Shown here piece after piece: positions 58,820 through 64,000 of a stretch of DNA of 64,000 bases (position 1 is its first letter; each line of letters begins with the position of its first letter). The notes below the pieces were generated by a model. That model worked only from the letters and a program-made list of their open reading frames with translations, was not told the origin of the DNA and ran no database searches. Location: the NCBI GenBank assembly GCA_007922195.1, contig ML682014.1, positions 3,808,631-3,872,630 on the forward strand, given 5' to 3'. This DNA is from Podocnemis expansa (lineage: Eukaryota; Chordata; Testudines; Podocnemididae). The translations under genes and the position numbers were made by a program.

Positions 58820-61800
58820 CACACAGGCAGCCAGTCTTCTCATTCAGTCTCACCTTAAGGCACAGTAAATAGAGATGCAAGCCAAACATGTTCTGAAGGC
58901 TATGAAGTGCGGGTGATTTAACCAGTAGATTGTAAATACAGATTAATATTAGCAAATATAAAATAATAAGGCTAGGACTAGGATTCCAGTTTAGGGAATG
59001 CCTACTTAAAGAAAGACTCGACAAGCACACTGATCAGGAATAGGCTTATTTTGCAAACAGTAATTGGAGGCTTCAGTTCAGTTCACAGCAATAACAAGAC
59101 AAACAAGCATATTAAAGCCTAATAGTGAAAAGACAAAATAATGACAAAAGAGGCTATGCAGTTACTACACACAGCCCTTGTTTATCGCTTAGTGCTAGAA
59201 GCAAATTATTGCCTTGGAGTGATTTTGGCCCAGGGCAGCAAAGGTGATACCTAGTCTAGAAGAAAAGTAAAGGTAGCTTGTTTTATTTAATTTCAGAGGA
59301 GGCCTCAAGATGACCTGTTCAGTTTTTAATAAATGAGTGAATACTATAAGGACACATGGGCCATGTTGGCATGGGGTTCTGAGTGTAAAAAACAAAACCG
59401 TTAAACACACAAAGCAGGGAGTAAATAGGTATCTCAGCAATGCTATTTCACAGAAGAATAGCATGAGGAGTGAAAAAGAAAACTGAATCACAATATGTAA
59501 ATAAATTCAAGAAATACTTGAACTGTTTTCTGGAGAAGGTTTGGTTGACATGAATCAAAGCAAGCCAGGTGGTTTTGAACCCACTTTAATATTTCTGATG
59601 GAGTTTTGTAGTAAGTGCTACAGGAAGTGTTCAGTTCACTTCAGTTATAGACTCATTGGTCTGACTCTGGTGTAAATCGGGTAGCTGACATAAGAATTTG
59701 ACTCTCAGTTTTAAATGTGTATACATACAATAATGGGCCATGATCCAGTAATACAACCGTTCCTCTTTAAATTTATATTGAAGTTATCACATTGGACCAG
59801 ATTCACATGCTCTTACCAAACCTGAGTAGGAACTTAGTTCTCGAGTAGTAAGGCATCACTCAGAGACTACAGAAAGCGTAAACACTATCAAAGGTGAATA
59901 AACGTATCAAAATCCAACCCACTGGTTTTAGCCAGCACTCTACTTTTCTGTGCATTTTCTTACTGTCGAGTTCTCTTTTTTTTGCTTTGTTTCCGTTGTC
60001 TTCCCAGTTTGCTAGCTTTTTCTTTTGCTCTCTATCTGCCTCTCACTTCCTGTGTGGGTGGTGGTGATTTATGAAGATGCCTAATGAATTGTGACAGCAT
60101 TATAGTTTTCTGATATGCATTTACATCACGCTTAACTCCATAAACTGGCCATCTGTAAAGTTTGCTCTGCATCAGTATAAAATTAGTATTATTTCCATCT
60201 TTCTTGTACTGACTTATCAGCTAAATCAATGAAAATGATACTATTTTAATATATAAGGGGAGATAGATAAAAGATGCTATCTAACAAAACAGAGACCTGT
60301 CTTACTTTTAAGTTATACTGAACAGCAAAATATAATTTCAGTATTGTACAACTTGTGAGGAATTGTAACAATTGCATTATTCTATTACTAGATGGAAATG
60401 GTAGAATCGTCAATAATGTGGAAATGTAGAAATATTCAAAAATAGGTTTTTTATATTATGGGAAAAACTATCTGAGGTAGTCAGAGGATGATGAAATACC
60501 TTGTAATTGGTAAGAGAATCGGTCCAAGCTACACCCATTGATGCACCTCTAATATTGGTATGTGCACAAAAATGGGTACATTTTGAAGAAATCTGGCTAC
60601 AGGCGAATAGCCTTAATTTCCCTGTGCATTTCTTTTAAATTTACAAATAATAATTGCAAGCTAGTGACCAACATAAAAAGTTTTATTCACTAAAATTGTT
60701 TCCTTTTTTTGTTGGAAAAATCAGATTGTTTTCTAGGTTGTTAAATTTTTCTCTAAAATTGTTTTAATCTGTGGCTAATGCCAGAAATACTAGTGGTTCC
60801 CTAATAATTAACAAAAAGTAAGTTTGTATTTACAGCAAGAAATTTGAGAAATAGTTTTAATTAGAATTGCAAAATTAGTACCAAATACAATTAACCAATT
60901 TAGTGAAAAAGTTTACTATAATGCCAATTGAGATGAGAGAGAAAAGCAAGGGTTGTGGTTCATTGAAACAAGACAGAAGAGGTATGTCAAAGTAACATTC
61001 ATAAAAGAATGAAGATAACAATGAATTGAAAAAGCATAAAGTTGAAAAATTGCATTGTAAATCAATTTGAAAATCGAAGTCTGATTAAACTTGAAATCTT
61101 AGAAAAAGTTATAGAACTTCATATCCAATTGATGTTAAATAGAGCAACACACCAAAACATGGGGCTTATTGGAATTTGGAAAAACATTACACCTGAACTC
61201 CTGGCAGCCTGCCTTCAGTTCATGTAACAAATCAGTTTCTTTGTCAGATTACATGTGAAATAATTCCAGACAGGACACAATTTGCGTATCTGCAACTCTA
61301 TCTGATTTCAATTAAAAAAGAATGCAGAATCAGATATATAATCTGTCGGCATTTGTAGTGCATTTCATAACAGGTTTCGCTTTGTGTTAAATTTCATCTT
61401 AACTGAGTTCACATTACTTTTTAATAGAAAAGAGCATCTGGAATAATCTTAAAAGCATAATGAACTCAGCAAACCGTTGAACTTTAAACTTCAGTGATGA
61501 CTGAAGTACATTTTTTACTTTATTTTTCTATTTCTCATTGATGTGGAAACTTAAACTTGTGGTGTTCCTCTTTGATGTTATCCTCCATTTCCTCTTGAAG
61601 TGTCCTTCGAATTAAGTTTGGTTAGACCGTCACAAAAACATGTTCAGAGTTCTGAACTGAAACCCGTTTTGTTAATAATAATTGCTAATGTCTTATTTTA
61701 GCCAAACCACACTAAGAAAACAGAGGACTAAACTCTACTCTCAGTTATCCCTATTCAGTCCCACTGAAGTCAATTTAAATGTTTAAAGGTATCTGGAAAA

Positions 61801-62337
61801 ATCAAGTAGCCAAAAGAGCACACGTGGTTTCATATCTATATTATGAAGCTTATGATTCAAGTTCATTCAGAAGAAAATATTTTTTTTATTTAAACCCACT
61901 TTGATTTTTGAAAAGTACTCCAGAGGGAGGCAGTGCTATATTTTAAAAACCCAGCTGGTCAGAAAATCCCTTTGAGATTCAAACTGCCAGCAAAAGAAAT
62001 TAGTTTGAAGTTTGCTGTAACCCTTCTGTGTTGGTAGTATAGTACAAAATACGTTACTTTGTGAATAAGACAGTGTTTAGTTCCCCTGCCAGACTGATTG
62101 TCCTGTCATTATGGGAAAGACCTTCCAAGGACTGTTGTGTTTATTCTAAACTGTATCTCAATCAGTTTTATTATGGTCATGTGGCAGAGAGGACACTTCT
62201 GTAATAGTTGTGTCTAAAAATGTAGAAGTATATTTCAAGAGTTCTGCCAGCGTCAAGTTTGCCATTCCTCTGGAGAGAAGAGGACGAGACTATGCCTTCA
62301 TATGCATGATTTAGAGCTTCCCACATCGATTGCACTT
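58820..62337. other. AT-rich intergenic DNA, nothing recognised
   Basis: No frame, RNA gene or repeat with paired ends is supported. The short open frame at 61042-61227 has no protein features. Confidence 0.5.
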
Positions 62338-62340
62338 TTA

Positions 62341-62702
62341 GGCTATGTTTACATCTATTTTTTTAGTTTGGACTAATCACAGCTTTTTAGTTTGCACTAG
62401 CCGTGCATCCTAGTTCAAACTAATTTTTTAGTTCAAATTAGGATGCATGGCTACTTAAAACTAATGGCTTAGTTTGAACTTTTTTAGTTCAAACTAAACT
62501 TAGTCGGTGTCTACATTGTGCCTAGTTCAAACTGAAGTTTGAACTAAGCGCTTAGTCTGGACTAACCAGGTGAACTTATTTGTTAGGACTAAGCTTTGCC
62601 TAGTTCGAACCAAGAAATTTCTTAGTTTGAACTAGGCAAAGCCTACTGTAGGCATGGGCTAAATTAGTTAGTCTGGACTAATTGGCTAGTGTGGACATAG
62701 CC
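62341..62702. mobile_element. Harbinger-like MITE 5 (362 bp), core word TTAGTCTGGACTAA / TAGTTCAAACTA
   Basis: The left end GGCTATGTTTACATC pairs with right-end GTGTGGACATAGCC. The flanks are TTA (62338-62340) and CTA (62703-62705), one mismatch. The interior is dense with AGTTTGAACTA, AGTTCAAACTA and TAGTCTGGACTAA. Confidence 0.75.
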
Positions 62703-62705
62703 CTA

Positions 62706-63368
62706 GAGTCTCAGAGGAAATGCACCTGTAATTAAATTGTTAATTTTAGTCCCTTCCCCTTTATAAGTGCTGCTTAGTGTAGACAGTTTCTGAGCCACAC
62801 CCATGGGATCCCCTCCCCCTTCTGCTAGAATCTTACAAATTTTTACAGATTTTTTAAAAGATAAATTTCTACTTATTAGAAAGTTTCATGAAAGAACTAC
62901 ACAGCTCATCAAAATGGTGTAAAATCCAAGTTAGCAACCCCTAAATGACAGGAAAATAGTCTGTCATCTATAAATCATTACTAAAATGCTGTCTGTGTAT
63001 CATTAGCAACATAAATACACATCAACCACAAATTCTGTTTTCCTCAGGGACCACAAATATTGACACTTAATTTTACATGTATTTTCAATGAACTGCAGAA
63101 CAACAAGTTACATGATTTTATTCTGCATTAAACAAAATATTTCAGGTTAGATGAGAGGAAGATTCTTCAAAATGCATAAAACTATCTTATGGTTCTTCCA
63201 TTTTCAGCACTATAAAGCTGTGAATAATGTTCCTTAGCATTTTTCAATTTAAAAATTCAGTTACCTGTGCATTACTCATTATGCAATCAGGCAATGTTAA
63301 AAATATCGGACTTGATTCTGATCTCCATTATGTAAATACAGTAGGGAGTAACTCCATTGATATCAAGG
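62706..63368. other. AT-rich intergenic DNA, nothing recognised
   Basis: No coding or repeat-end signal was found. Confidence 0.5.
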
Positions 63369-63371
63369 GTG

Positions 63372-64000
63372 TTAGACATAGACATAGACACTAAGGTCAG
63401 AAGGGACCAATATGATCATCTAGTCTGACCTCCCGCACACTGCAGGCCATAAAACCTCACCCACCCACTCTTACAATGAACCTCAAACCTATAACTGAGC
63501 TGTTAAAGTCCTCAAATCATGATTTAAAGACTTTACTACAGAGAATCAACCAGCAAGTGAGCCATGCCCAATGCTACAGCGGAAGGCAAAAACCCCCCAG
63601 TGCCCAAGCCAATCTGCTCTGAGGGAAAATTCCTTCCTGACCCCAAATATGGTGATCAGTTAAACCCTGAGCATGAAAGCAAGTCCACAACAGTCAGGTC
63701 AAGAAGAACTTTTAATAACTCAGAACCCACTCCATCTAATGCCAGGTCACTATCATACCCATCACCAGTAGTAAAAGACAGACAATGGCCAAGCTACACT
63801 GTCCATCATATCATTCCTTCCATAAACTTATCAAGCTCGGTTTTGAAGGCACCTAAGGTTTTTGCACCCACCACTTCCCTTGGTAGACTATTCCAGAACT
63901 TTACTCCTCTGATGGTTAGGAATCTGCATCTAATTTCAAGCCTAAATGTTCTGAAGGCCAGTTTGTATCCATTTGTTCTTGTGTCCACATTGGCACTATA
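63372..64000 (-). mobile_element. Antisense CR1 LINE, 3' end, running past the window edge
   Basis: The plus strand begins with a short GACATA repeat (63372-63388), then AGGTCAGAAGGGACCAATAT and GATCATCTAGTCTGACCTCC, the reversed CR1 3' end. After a long 3' UTR the minus frame from the edge down to 63806 encodes the CR1 C-terminus, including FRTFRLEIRCRFLTIRGV and FWNSLPREVVGAKTLGAF. This frame is open to its stop. The rest of the element lies outside the window. Confidence 0.88.

Noticed and set aside
1..64000. CRISPR arrays, bacterial-type operons or prophage
   Set aside because: The DNA is vertebrate, with introns and LINEs; the tandem repeats lack the regular repeat-spacer pattern of CRISPR.

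Overview
The window is vertebrate genomic DNA, almost certainly from a non-avian reptile and most likely a turtle. The one cellular gene is a vertebrate prostanoid receptor, and the repeats (abundant CR1 LINEs, Penelope-like tails, an R4/Dong-like LINE, a Gypsy-type LTR element, hAT and Harbinger-like MITEs) match what is known of turtle genomes. Species assignment is inference; crocodilians cannot be fully excluded.

The only protein-coding gene supported by sequence is PTGFR, the prostaglandin F2-alpha receptor, on the + strand. A GC-rich CpG island with a perfect CRE and an E-box (about 1555-2060) probably holds the promoter and a noncoding first exon ending near 2048. Coding exon A starts at ATG 4753 and runs to a GT donor at 5542, giving 263 codons through TM6. 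A 35.3-kb intron follows. Coding exon B (40817-41122) encodes TM7 and the tail. The predicted protein is 364 residues with no disruption. The first 1.4 kb is a degenerate array of about 127-bp tandem units with a 10-N gap that looks like an assembly artefact.

The large intron and the downstream flank are otherwise a graveyard of mobile elements. The central piece (about 19.03-25.86 kb) is a minus-strand R4/Dong-like non-LTR retrotransposon with a restriction-like endonuclease. It is split by a plus-strand Gypsy-type element whose 5-bp target duplication (GATGG) and LTR ends can be read directly. That element has a SCAN-like Gag, protease and then integrase with no reverse transcriptase between them (Gmr1-like order), and a deletion has removed everything from inside integrase to the last bases of the 3' LTR. 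A solo LTR of the same family, with its own 5-bp duplication (GGTGC), lies at 46.4-47.2 kb.

Five MITEs share terminal sequence (GGCTATG...) and show 3-bp target duplications, but each is filled with a different self-complementary core word. A Penelope-like fragment with a GIY-YIG-type end (33.66-34.56 kb) carries a 3' tail that also occurs alone or as head-to-head inverted pairs at many other sites. Several short hAT-like elements have readable 8-bp duplications, one of them inserted in a CR1 tail and one carrying an internal minisatellite. CR1 remnants lie at 30.99, 41.6-43.5, 48.7-49.05, 55.56, 57.7-58.4 and 63.37-64.0 kb. The remaining long stretches are AT-rich intronic or intergenic DNA in which I see no gene.
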